A model generated the notes under the pieces. The model saw only the letters and a program-made list of their open reading frames with translations, searched no databases and was not told where the DNA came from. Of a stretch of DNA of 16,699 bases, positions 1 to 7,555 are shown piece after piece; positions within the stretch are counted from its first letter, which is position 1, and each line of letters opens with the position of its first letter. The position numbers were made by a program, and so were the translations under genes. This DNA comes from CAYRVX01 sp964642165. Lineage in GTDB: Bacteria; Planctomycetota; Phycisphaerae; SM23-33. Where the stretch lies: contig CAZXOC010000161.1 of assembly GCA_964642165.1 (NCBI GenBank), positions 1-16,699 on the forward strand, written 5' to 3'.

Positions 1-61
1 CGACCACCACTGCCCCATCCTACCACAAACCCGCGCAATCGCGAACGGCGGAAGAGGCCGG

Positions 62-3000
62 CTACGGGCGGGCGGGTGCCGGCTTGGAGAGCCGTTCGAT
101 GGCCTTGGCCAGCTCGTGGCGGCGGGCCTCGATGGGGGCCGGGTCGGTCGTGAAGTCCGTCATGCCCTTCGTGACGGACTCGGGGACGGTCAGGAGCTTG
201 GCGATGCGCTGGCGATCGGCGCGGGGCAGACTGCCTCCGTGCTTCTCCAGCAGGCGCCGCAGCAGGGCGAGGTACTCGTAGTCCTCGATGCCGTCGCGGA
301 GCATCTCCCAGCGGATGCTGTCGACGGGGCCGTCGAGCACCGGGCGCTTCGGGTGGGCGTCGGCGGCGGCCTCGGGAGGGTAGATGAACCGCCCGTCCCC
401 GTTGCCCCAGGCCCGTCGTGTGCCCTTGGGCGTGGAGTAGCCGCTGGTCCAGCCCATGGGGTCGGCGTAGGGGTCCTGCGGCCGGGCCGGGTCGGGATAG
501 GCCGCCGAGCTGGTCCAGTAGTTCGTCTGCCAGACGAGGATGCCGTCGATCTTCCGCTTCCAGGTCTGCCACAGCCAGACGCGCAGCTCGGTGGCGGGGT
601 GGTCGATGAAGAGCGTGCAGTAGGGGGCCTTGGGCCCGCAGCAGACGTACCACCAGAACCTCTCGCCGTGCTTGCGGCGCTGCTCGGCCTTGGCGTGGTC
701 GTAGTGGGGGCTGACGGGACACCAGAGGTTCGGGCCGCCGACGAGGGCGGGCTCGACCTGCTCGGTGAGCATGCGGGTCAGCTCGGGCGCGGCGGCCCGG
801 AGCTTCCGGAAGCCGTTCATCACGAAGGCGTAGTCCTTGGGGTCGGGCTCGTCGAACCAGTAGACGAAGGCCTCGTCCAGCCAGCCCTTCTCGCGGAGGT
901 GGCGGGCGAGCCGGCGGCAGTAGCCGGTGAAGGCGGCCTGGTACTCGGCGGTGGTCTCGCCGTAGCCCAGCAGGCTGGGCTCGGAGCGGGCGTGGAACGT
1001 CCCGCCGCCCATGCCCTGGATCCGCAGGCGGAAGGAGTTGAAGTGGTAGCGGTCGATGGCGCGCGTCATCGCCTCGTCCCAGGCGGCGAAGTCGAAGGTC
1101 GGCTGGAGACGCTCGGGGGGGATCGGCTCGAAGTCCCCGCCGCGGACGAGCGCCTTGCCCGTGCCGGCGTCCGTCAGCGACAGCTCGTCGTACCAGACCG
1201 TGCCCGTCGTCGTGCCCTCCTCGCTGTAGAGGCACGGCCAGAGCGTCAGCCGCACGAACTTCGCCCCGTCGGCGAACCGCGTGATCGTGCGGTCGAACGC
1301 CTGCCACGTGCCGTCGCCGACCAGGCGGATGTCGTTGTTCCTGCCCGACATCCACTTCCCGGCCGCGTCGTGGTGGTTCAGCGTGACGAGGAAGCGCTGG
1401 CCGGCCTTCGCCGTGCGGTACCCGAAGCGCAGGCGCACGCCCTTGGGCGGGATGGGGATGTTGCGCCCGTAGCCGGCGTTGGCGGAGGCCTTCTCGGAGG
1501 CATCTTCGACCTTCAGGCAGCTCTTGCCGGCGTGGGGGCTCTCGCGATCGCGGCGGCCGCCCTGCCAGTCGCCCGCCTTCGGCCAGGTCACGCGGAAGGG
1601 GTCCAGCGGGGCCGGGTCGTAGGGCGAGATGTGATGGGCGCTGAAGCTGGCGAGGTACCGGGCCAGCACGGCGCGCCGCTGGGCGGGGTCGGTGACCTTC
1701 TGGTATCGCCAGACGTTGCCCGGGCTGAAGCCGAAGGCGGTCTGGCAGGTCATCCGGTCGGGCAGGTCGAAGCCGTGGACCTCCACGCGCAGGGGCACAC
1801 GCGCGGCGAAGGCCGGCTGGTCCGCGGCCGGAGCGTCGGGGCGCTTGGGGCCGACGCCCGTCGCCGTCAGCACGATCGCCCCGGCGTACACGCCGCCCGG
1901 AATGCCGCGAGGCACCTTCACGCGGACCCAGAGCGGCTGGTTGCGTCCGGCGGGAACGTCGAGCGGCTTGCTCAGCGGCGGCAGCGGGTCCGGCCAGAAG
2001 CCGACCGTGCCCGTGCGGTCGGTCGGCTGGGTGATGTGCAGGTAGCGGACGCGGAGGACTTCCACGGCCGCCGCAGGGATCGTCGCGCCGCTCGGGCCGG
2101 CAAGGTCCGTCGGAATCGCCCTAAAGCCCCGCAGGGCGCTGGCCGGTCGGACCACGAGCTGCGCGGCCTCGACTTCGTTGCGGGCGGCGCGGATGAGGAC
2201 GGCCTTGCCGGCGCGTTTCGGCGCGGGGCGGGAGCGGCTGACCTTCCACCCGCTGGAGGCCCACCACACCGCGGCCGCGGCGCTGCTGCCAGGCAGCCGC
2301 TCGCCGTAGGAGGCGTCGTGCAGCATCGCGACGTGGAGCGTCGTCTCGAGGGTCAGGGCCGCCTCGCCGCTCAGCGTCGCGCGGAGGTGGTGCTCGCCGG
2401 CCCGCTCGAGCCGGTAGGGCACGCGGAGCGTCTGCTCTCCGGGGGCCAGCGTGAGGGGGCGCTGCGATGCCGACGCCGTGCCGTCGGGCCCGACCGTCTC
2501 GCTCCGGAGCGTACCGCGAAGCGGCGAGCCGGCCGCGTTCGTCACGCGCGCGACGAGGACGTTGGTCTCGCCCCCGCCCGGCAGGGCCTCGCCGAGGCCC
2601 AGCACGTCGACCTTCAGTCGCGGGTCGCACGTGGGCACGGCCACGAAGTGCGTCCGCCCGGTCATCGTGGCCGCCTCGCCGTCGAGCCGGGCCGTGTAGG
2701 CGTAGCGGCTGACCTGGAGGGAGATGTCCTTGTCGGCCTTGTCCTTCGCCGCCCGGGCCGTCAGGCGCACCCAGACCCGGCTCGCCGGCAGCAGCTCCGC
2801 GGGGAGGTCGAACGTTCGTCCGCCGGTGCCCGCGAGCGTCCCGACGGTGCGCCAGCTCCTGCCGTCGCGTCCGGCCTGGACGAGCAGCTCGCCGCCGGCG
2901 TACCAGGGGATCGACAGGTCCAGCTTCGCCCGCGTCTGCCGGCGGCCGGCGACCTCGTGACGGTAGACCACCTCGCTGTCGGCGTGCAGCCACCAGCGGT

Positions 3001-3673
3001 TCGTATGGAAGTGGCAGCGCTGGCGGGCGAGAGGGCGGCTGTGGTTGGCGCAGCCGCGCCCCAGCGGGGCGAGGAAGTGGTACTCGCTCCCGCGGACGCT
3101 CTCGCCCGAGCCGAGCGCGACGCCGCCGCGCCGCGTGTAGACGGGCAGGACCCGCACCAGGCGGACGTCGTCGAAGGCGATCGTGCCCCGGACGTGCCAC
3201 TGCCCGAAGCGCAGGCGCGTGTCGTCGGCGCCGAGCTTGCTCGGCGTGACGAAGTACGACTGGTACTCCGTCCACTGCGCCGGGGGCAGGCCGAGGTCGC
3301 GGTTGCACCAGGTCGGCCCGGTGACGCCCGTGCCGCCCGACGCGCCCAGGCTCCGCGCCCGGAAGCGCAGGGCGTAGACGGCGAGGGGCTCGAGCCGGAT
3401 CGGCGCCGACAGCCACGTGCTGTTGTCGCGCCCCGTGCCGGTGACGGCGAGCGCCCGCCGCCCGGCGGCGGCCTCGCCCCGAAGCCACTGCCCGCTGCCG
3501 CCGCCGCGCCAGTCGGGCGGCGCGTGCTTGCCGACGGCCAGCGTCCAGCCGGCGGGGGCGTCCTTGCCCTCCTCGAACGACGCATTGGGCACGGGGACCT
3601 GCTGGCCCCGGGCGCCTCCGGCGACCAGGATCGCGACGGCCAAGACAGACGTGCGACGAGTCCGGGCGTTCAT
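62..3673 (-). CDS. Secreted DUF4091/GH123-like glycoside hydrolase with two carbohydrate-binding-like domains
   Basis: The 1203-residue product starts with a Sec signal peptide (basic NARTRR, hydrophobic core, likely cleavage near residue 23). Residues about 28-176 form a beta-rich module (NASFEEG near its start, FDDVRLVRV near its end) resembling a CBM4/9-type carbohydrate-binding fold. Beta-sandwich-like linkers follow to about 635. A DUF4091 region, treated as the GH123-type TIM-barrel catalytic domain, occupies about 640-1190. It has YWFDEP at 938-943, whose adjacent Asp-Glu matches the catalytic acidic pair of GH123, and the typical RWEMLRDGIEDYEYL at 1121-1135. A second binding-like module (about 690-845) interrupts the barrel. 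Known GH123 enzymes remove beta-linked N-acetylgalactosamine; the substrate here is unknown. The ATG is supported by a purine-rich AAGGGAAGGA seven bases upstream (3681-3690). The gene is divergent from the oxidoreductase at 3814. The family assignment is fairly sure; the substrate is not. Confidence 0.85.
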   Translation of the reverse strand: MNARTRRTSVLAVAILVAGGARGQQVPVPNASFEEGKDAPAGWTLAVGKHAPPDWRGGGSGQWLRGEAAAGRRALAVTGTGRDNSTWLSAPIRLEPLAVYALRFRARSLGASGGTGVTGPTWCNRDLGLPPAQWTEYQSYFVTPSKLGADDTRLRFGQWHVRGTIAFDDVRLVRVLPVYTRRGGVALGSGESVRGSEYHFLAPLGRGCANHSRPLARQRCHFHTNRWWLHADSEVVYRHEVAGRRQTRAKLDLSIPWYAGGELLVQAGRDGRSWRTVGTLAGTGGRTFDLPAELLPASRVWVRLTARAAKDKADKDISLQVSRYAYTARLDGEAATMTGRTHFVAVPTCDPRLKVDVLGLGEALPGGGETNVLVARVTNAAGSPLRGTLRSETVGPDGTASASQRPLTLAPGEQTLRVPYRLERAGEHHLRATLSGEAALTLETTLHVAMLHDASYGERLPGSSAAAAVWWASSGWKVSRSRPAPKRAGKAVLIRAARNEVEAAQLVVRPASALRGFRAIPTDLAGPSGATIPAAAVEVLRVRYLHITQPTDRTGTVGFWPDPLPPLSKPLDVPAGRNQPLWVRVKVPRGIPGGVYAGAIVLTATGVGPKRPDAPAADQPAFAARVPLRVEVHGFDLPDRMTCQTAFGFSPGNVWRYQKVTDPAQRRAVLARYLASFSAHHISPYDPAPLDPFRVTWPKAGDWQGGRRDRESPHAGKSCLKVEDASEKASANAGYGRNIPIPPKGVRLRFGYRTAKAGQRFLVTLNHHDAAGKWMSGRNNDIRLVGDGTWQAFDRTITRFADGAKFVRLTLWPCLYSEEGTTTGTVWYDELSLTDAGTGKALVRGGDFEPIPPERLQPTFDFAAWDEAMTRAIDRYHFNSFRLRIQGMGGGTFHARSEPSLLGYGETTAEYQAAFTGYCRRLARHLREKGWLDEAFVYWFDEPDPKDYAFVMNGFRKLRAAAPELTRMLTEQVEPALVGGPNLWCPVSPHYDHAKAEQRRKHGERFWWYVCCGPKAPYCTLFIDHPATELRVWLWQTWKRKIDGILVWQTNYWTSSAAYPDPARPQDPYADPMGWTSGYSTPKGTRRAWGNGDGRFIYPPEAAADAHPKRPVLDGPVDSIRWEMLRDGIEDYEYLALLRRLLEKHGGSLPRADRQRIAKLLTVPESVTKGMTDFTTDPAPIEARRHELAKAIERLSKPAPARP

Positions 3674-3741
3674 GGTATAGTCCTTCCCTTGTGGCGGGCG
3701 CGCCGGGCGGGTACGAACCCTCGGCGCGTCGTCGGTCAGCC

Positions 3742-3747
3742 AGTATA
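3742..3747 (-). promoter_or_regulatory. Candidate -10 element for the GH123-like gene
   Basis: Read on the minus strand this is TATACT, a near-consensus sigma70 -10 hexamer, about 70 bases before the ATG at 3673. No convincing -35 box lies upstream. The core GTATAC is palindromic and sits in the 140-base divergent gap, so it might also serve the oxidoreductase at 3814. Inference from sequence only. Confidence 0.35.
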
Positions 3748-3813
3748 CGCCCGGCGCGGTCCGACGGACAGGAAGCCCAGCCGCGCGTCGGGAACCGGAG
3801 AGGAGTCGCGGAC

Positions 3814-5190
3814 ATGACGAAGGAGCAGTCGAGCCGGGGCGGCGAGATCAGCCGCCGCGGGTTCCTGAGGCGAGCGGCGGCGTCGGCGGCCGCGGGCGTT
3901 GCGGCGCCGTGGATCGTGCCGGCCTCCGCCCTGGGGCGGGGCGGGCGGCCCGCGCCGTCCGAGCGAGTCACGATGGCGTTCATCGGCACGGGCAACCAGG
4001 GCACGAACGACCTGCGCGGCTTCCTGGGCGACGCGCGCGTGCAGGTGGTGGCCGTCTGCGACTGCAACCGCGAGGGCCCGGGCTACTGGAGCGGGACCGT
4101 TCGCGGGGCGGAGCCCGCCCGGAGAACCGTGGACGAGCACTACAGCCGCCGCAGCCGCTCGGGCTCCCACAAGGGCTGCCGGGTCACGTGGGACCACCGC
4201 GAGATCCTCGCCCGCCGCGACATCGACGCCGTCGAGATCGCCACGCCCGACCACTGGCACGCGATCCTCGTCGTCGAGGCCGCCCGCGCCGGGAAGGACA
4301 TCTTCTGCCAGAAGCCGCTGTCGCTGGCGATCGCCGAAGGCCGCGCCATGTCCGACGCCGTCGCGCGCTACGGGTGCGTCTTCCAGTGCGGCAGCCAGCG
4401 CCGCAGCGACTTCAACTGCCGCCGGGCGTGCGAGCTGGTCCGCAACGGGCGGATCGGGCGGCTGCACACGGTGCGCTGCGGGCTGCCGGGCGGCACGCCG
4501 GACTACGGCCGCACCGCGCGGTTCACGAAGCCGGAGCCCGTCCCCGAGGGCTTCCACTACGACCGCTGGCTGGGCCCCGCGCCGTGGGCGCCGTTCTGCC
4601 GGGGGCGGGTCGGCGTGAACTTCCGCTGGGTGCTGGACTACTCCGGCGGGCAGCTCACCGACTGGGGCGGGCACCACCCCGACGTCGCCCAGTGGGGCAT
4701 GGGCACGGAGCGGACCGGCCCGGTCGAGGTCCGCAACGCCCGCGGCACATTCGCCGACGGCCCGCTCTACAACACCGCCACCGACTACCACTTCGAGTGC
4801 GTGTACGCCAACGGCGTGAGGCTGATCATCTCCAACCGCCAGCGCGGGGGCACGACGTTCGAGGGCACGGAAGGCTGGGTCTCGGCGGACCACGGCCGCC
4901 ACGACGCCCACCCCAAGTCGATCCTCACCAGCCGCATCGGCCCCGACGAGATCCACCTCTACAAGAGCGACCACCACTTCCGCAACTTCATCGACTGCGT
5001 CCTGAGCCGCTCCGAGTGCGCCGCGCCCGTCGAGGTCGCCCACCGGTCGATCACGCTGGCGCACCTGGGCAACATCGCGCTGCTGCTGGGGCGCGACCTG
5101 ACCTGGGACCCCGTGGCCGAGCGCTTCGGCGGCGACGGCGAGGCCAACCGCCTGCTGGACCGGGCCTACCGTCTGCCGTGGCGGCGGTGA
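3814..5190 (+). CDS. Tat-exported Gfo/Idh/MocA family NAD(P)-dependent oxidoreductase
   Basis: The chosen start gives 458 residues. It follows AGGAG (3801-3805) with an eight-base spacer, and it places a twin-arginine signal (SRRGFLRR at 13-20, then an Ala-rich core ending near ASA, residue 39) at the N terminus. A longer in-frame start at 3691 would bury that signal. The Rossmann half begins with FIGTGNQG (56-63). The family lysine motif appears as CQKPL (165-169), with Gln where many members have Glu. The C-terminal half carries LTDWGGHHPDVAQWG (281-295), the usual His-containing substrate region. Such enzymes oxidise or reduce sugar hydroxyls using a tightly held nucleotide; Tat export fits folding with cofactor before secretion. 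The DUF1080 lipoprotein follows 89 bases downstream and is probably co-transcribed. The family is secure; the sugar substrate is unknown. Confidence 0.9.
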   Translation: MTKEQSSRGGEISRRGFLRRAAASAAAGVAAPWIVPASALGRGGRPAPSERVTMAFIGTGNQGTNDLRGFLGDARVQVVAVCDCNREGPGYWSGTVRGAEPARRTVDEHYSRRSRSGSHKGCRVTWDHREILARRDIDAVEIATPDHWHAILVVEAARAGKDIFCQKPLSLAIAEGRAMSDAVARYGCVFQCGSQRRSDFNCRRACELVRNGRIGRLHTVRCGLPGGTPDYGRTARFTKPEPVPEGFHYDRWLGPAPWAPFCRGRVGVNFRWVLDYSGGQLTDWGGHHPDVAQWGMGTERTGPVEVRNARGTFADGPLYNTATDYHFECVYANGVRLIISNRQRGGTTFEGTEGWVSADHGRHDAHPKSILTSRIGPDEIHLYKSDHHFRNFIDCVLSRSECAAPVEVAHRSITLAHLGNIALLLGRDLTWDPVAERFGGDGEANRLLDRAYRLPWRR

Positions 5191-5222
5191 CCCGCCGCCG
5201 GCGAGTGATCCGCCGAAGCGTT

Positions 5223-5251
5223 GCATTCCGCCCGGCAGGGCGACAGAATGC
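5223..5251 (+). other. Intercistronic stem-loop between oxidoreductase and DUF1080 genes
   Basis: GCATTC (5223-5228) pairs with GAATGC (5246-5251), and CGCCC (5229-5233) with GGGCG (5238-5242). The result is an 11-bp stem with a GGCA loop and a three-base ACA bulge on the 3' side. It lies in the 89-base gap of a likely operon, with no T-run after it. It could stabilise the mRNA, partly terminate transcription or tune expression of the downstream gene. The structure is seen; the function is inferred. Confidence 0.5.
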
Positions 5252-5279
5252 CGTGGATACCCACAACTGGAGAAACGAC

Positions 5280-6074
5280 ATGTTCCGCAAGCCATTGCTT
5301 CCGTTGCTGTGTGCGGCTGTGCTGACGGGTCTGGGCTCGTGCCGGCAGACGGCGAATCCGCCCGCGACGAAGCCGGCGGCGACGAAGCCCGCCGCAACAC
5401 AAGTCGCCGCGCCGGCGACGAAGCCCGTCGCAACCCAGGCCGCCGCGCCGGCGACCACCCAGGCCGGACCCGACAAGGAAGGCTGGATCTCCCTGTTCGA
5501 CGGCAAGACGCTCAAGGGCTGGAAGGTCCCCGTCTTCGGCGGCGACGGCAAGGTCTACGTCAAGGACGGGGCCATCCACATGGAGATCGGCGACATGTGC
5601 ACGGGCGTCACCTACGTCGAGGGCGACCCCAACGCGCCGATCCGGAAGCTGCCCCGCGAGAACTACGAGATCGAGCTGGAGGCCACCCGCCTCGAGGGCA
5701 ACGACTTCTTCTGCGGGCTGACCTTCCCCGTCGGCAAGGACCACATCAGCCTGATCTGCGACGGCTGGGCCGGGTACGTCACCGGCCTGTCCTGCCTCGA
5801 CGGCTACGACGCCAGCGAGAACGAGACCACCCAGGAGTTCGACTTCAAGGACAAGCGCTGGTACCAGATCGCGGTCTCCGTCACCAAGACGCACATCACC
5901 TGCTGGGTGGACAACAAGCAGATCATCCGCGTCGCCCGGGAGGGCAAGAAGATCGGCATCCGCTCGGAGGTGGACCTCTCCGTGCCGCTGGGCCTGGCGA
6001 CATATCAGACGCACGGGGCGGCCCGCAACCTCCGCCTGCGCACGCTCAGCGACGCCGAGGCCCGCGACCCGTGA
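5280..6074 (+). CDS. DUF1080 (3-keto-disaccharide hydrolase family) lipoprotein
   Basis: The 264-residue protein has a lipoprotein signal with lipobox LGSC (18-21), so it should be lipid-anchored and periplasmic or surface exposed. Residues 22-63 are a flexible Ala/Pro/Thr-rich linker. The DUF1080 domain, a concanavalin/LamG-like beta-sandwich, begins with GWISLFDGKTLKGWKV (68-83) and runs to about 256. The family is now linked to hydrolysis of 3-keto-glycosides formed by Gfo/Idh/MocA-type oxidoreductases, and one lies just upstream. TGGAGA (5268-5273) precedes the ATG by six bases. I see no truncation. The family call is firm; the activity on a particular keto-sugar is inferred from family and neighbourhood. 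Confidence 0.88.
   Translation: MFRKPLLPLLCAAVLTGLGSCRQTANPPATKPAATKPAATQVAAPATKPVATQAAAPATTQAGPDKEGWISLFDGKTLKGWKVPVFGGDGKVYVKDGAIHMEIGDMCTGVTYVEGDPNAPIRKLPRENYEIELEATRLEGNDFFCGLTFPVGKDHISLICDGWAGYVTGLSCLDGYDASENETTQEFDFKDKRWYQIAVSVTKTHITCWVDNKQIIRVAREGKKIGIRSEVDLSVPLGLATYQTHGAARNLRLRTLSDAEARDP
5394..5465 (+). repeat. Two 36-base tandem repeats encoding the Ala/Pro/Thr linker
   Basis: Two imperfect 36-base units (5394-5429 and 5430-5465) encode ATQVAAPATKPV and ATQAAAPATTQA inside the DUF1080 lipoprotein. A shorter ATKPA repeat precedes them. They form the spacer between lipid anchor and domain and are likely to vary in length between strains. Confidence 0.6.
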
Positions 6075-6105
6075 CCCGCGGGGGGGGCGGCGGGCAAAAC
6101 GTGCC

Positions 6106-6133
6106 TTGTCACGCCGGGCGGATCGAGTATGAT
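6106..6133 (+). promoter_or_regulatory. Sigma70-like promoter for the CNNM/CBS gene
   Basis: TTGTCA (6106-6111) and TATGAT (6128-6133) are separated by 16 bases, the best -35/-10 pair I found in the window. Transcription would start near 6140 and leave a leader of about 110 bases before the GTG at 6251. It lies 31 bases after the DUF1080 stop, implying that the membrane gene is independently transcribed. Confidence 0.55.
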
Positions 6134-6250
6134 GGAGCGGAACCGGCGGGCCGGAAAGGCCTTCGGCCGCAGGAAGCGTCGCCCCGGCGGCGGGGCCGAA
6201 AGGCGGCTCGGCGGATGCGGGGTGACGCCTCCGTGGGAGTCTGAGACAAC
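6134..6250 (+). promoter_or_regulatory. GC-rich structured 5' leader of the CNNM/CBS gene
   Basis: Several short hairpins are visible: GGCC/GGCC around TTC, GCCCC/GGGGC around a GGCGGC loop, GCC-GAAA-GGC, and CTCC (6229-6232) pairing with GGAG (6236-6239) around GTG. The last would cover the GGGAG ribosome-binding site at 6235-6239, which is 11 bases from the GTG start. I recognise no known riboswitch consensus. Regulation of translation by this fold is inference; in such GC-rich DNA some pairing is expected by chance. Confidence 0.35.
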
Positions 6251-7522
6251 GTGCTACCTCTCGCTTGGGTCGTGGTGGGGGCAACGGCCCTGTCCGGGTT
6301 CTTCGCGCTGACCAGCTACTCGCTGCGGGTGGCTCGGCGGGTGCAGTTGGAGGAGGTGTTCTCCGGCCCGCGCGGGCCGCGCCGCCTGGCCCTGCTGGAG
6401 CGCCATCTTCCTGCCCTGCGGCTGACGACGTCCTTCCTTCGCGCGGTGTCGAACCTCCTGCTGACGATCTCGATGCTGTACCTGCTGGACGTCTGGGAGC
6501 ACGGCGCGTGGCGGCTGGCGGGGGCGGCGGCGGCGGTCGCCGGGCTCGTCGCGCTGTTCGGGATCGTCATCCCGCACATGTGGGCCTCCTACGGGGGCGA
6601 GAAGGTCCTTCGCCGCACGCTGGGGTTCCTGGTCGCCTGCCGCTACGCCCTGTACCCCCTGGTGACGGTGATGGCGGCGTTCGACCTGCCGATCCGGCGC
6701 CTCAGCGGCGTGGCGGACCGCGAGCACGGCAACGGCGAGGAGGCCGCCAAGGCCGAGATCCTCCAGGCCGCCGAGGACGGCGCCGCCGAGGGCGCCGTCG
6801 ACGCCGAAGAGGTCGAGATGATCGAGTCCGTCATGGAGTTCGGCGAGACCCACGCCGGGGAGATCATGACCCCCCGGACCGACCTGTTCGCCCTGCCGAT
6901 CGAGACGCCCTGGCAGGAGGCGTGCGCGCGGATCGTCGCCGCCGGGCACACCCGCGTGCCCGTCTACGAGGGCGACATCGACAACATCGTCGGCGTCCTC
7001 TACGCCAAGGACCTCCTGCACCTCGTCGCCCAGAACCGCCAGGTCCCCCTCCGGGAGATCATGCGCAAGCCGTACTTCGTGCCCGAGACCAAGCCGCTCG
7101 ACGACCTGCTGCGCCAGTTCAAGCGGCGGAAGGTGCACATCGCGATCGTGCTGGACGAGTACGGCGGCACGGCCGGCATCGCGACCATCGAGGACCTGCT
7201 GGAGGAGATCGTCGGCGAGATCGCCGACGAGTACGACCTCGAGGAGCCCGAGGAGATGGAGCGCCTCGACGACCGCACCGTCGAGATCGACGCGCGCATG
7301 CACATCGACGACCTCAACGACGCCCTCGAGCTCGAGCTGCCCGAGGACGAGGACTACGACACCGTCGCCGGCTTCATCTTCTCCGAGCTGGGGTACATTC
7401 CCCAGGTCGGCGAGAAGCTCGAGAGCCACCGCGCCCGGTTCGCCGTGCTCGCCGCCGACGAGCGCCGGCTCGTGCGCCTCCGCGTCGAGCGCCTGGAACA
7501 GCCCGCCGGCAAGGAGGCGTAA
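6251..7522 (+). CDS. CNNM/CBS-domain (HlyC/CorC family) membrane protein
   Basis: The 423-residue protein begins at a GTG with GGGAG upstream. The N-terminal CNNM-type membrane domain has hydrophobic segments at about 4-26, 62-80, 86-108 and 124-146. A cytoplasmic part follows with two CBS motifs: MTPRTDLFALP from 206 with a VYEGDIDNIVGVLYAKDLL stretch at 238-256, then HIAIVLDEYGGTAGIATIEDLLEEIVGEI at 296-324 (listed here only by its key residues LDEYGG and TIEDLLEEI). The CorC_HlyC domain covers about 335-412. Family members are linked to Mg2+/Co2+ efflux or tolerance. The usual GE-x-x-PK signature of the membrane domain reads GIVIPH (104-109), losing both Glu and Lys, and the first helix lacks the usual SETA stretch. 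It may be a planctomycete-type subfamily with altered ion binding. Family is certain; transport role is doubtful. Confidence 0.87.
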   Translation: MLPLAWVVVGATALSGFFALTSYSLRVARRVQLEEVFSGPRGPRRLALLERHLPALRLTTSFLRAVSNLLLTISMLYLLDVWEHGAWRLAGAAAAVAGLVALFGIVIPHMWASYGGEKVLRRTLGFLVACRYALYPLVTVMAAFDLPIRRLSGVADREHGNGEEAAKAEILQAAEDGAAEGAVDAEEVEMIESVMEFGETHAGEIMTPRTDLFALPIETPWQEACARIVAAGHTRVPVYEGDIDNIVGVLYAKDLLHLVAQNRQVPLREIMRKPYFVPETKPLDDLLRQFKRRKVHIAIVLDEYGGTAGIATIEDLLEEIVGEIADEYDLEEPEEMERLDDRTVEIDARMHIDDLNDALELELPEDEDYDTVAGFIFSELGYIPQVGEKLESHRARFAVLAADERRLVRLRVERLEQPAGKEA

Positions 7523-7534
7523 CGCGGCGCCGCG
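7523..7534. terminator. Palindrome between convergent genes, possible bidirectional terminator
   Basis: CGCGGCGCCGCG is a perfect 12-base palindrome immediately after the CNNM stop, inside the 33-base gap before the stop of the minus-strand gene at 7556. There is no T-run on either side, so intrinsic termination is uncertain. Confidence 0.3.
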
Positions 7535-7555
7535 CGCCGCGGCCGCCGGGGGGGG

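Noticed and set aside
1..61. Left edge of the window
   Set aside because: Only 61 bases follow the GH123-like stop; I see no terminator hairpin with a T-run and no gene start.
116..3817. Very long open frame on the plus strand opposite the GH123-like gene (1233 codons)
   Set aside because: It is a shadow of the real minus-strand gene in GC-rich DNA. Its translation is low-complexity Gly/Val/Ala/Arg/Asp-rich with no domain, signal peptide or ribosome-binding site. The minus-strand frame has recognisable motifs throughout.
2121..4067. 648-codon minus-strand open frame crossing the divergent gap
   Set aside because: It is extremely Arg/Ala/Gly/Pro-rich and overlaps the start regions of two well-supported genes; no family features.
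6134..6250. Possible known riboswitch (cobalamin, TPP, M-box) in the CNNM leader
   Set aside because: None of the conserved core strings I know for those classes is present; only generic hairpins and a TCTGAGA string are seen.
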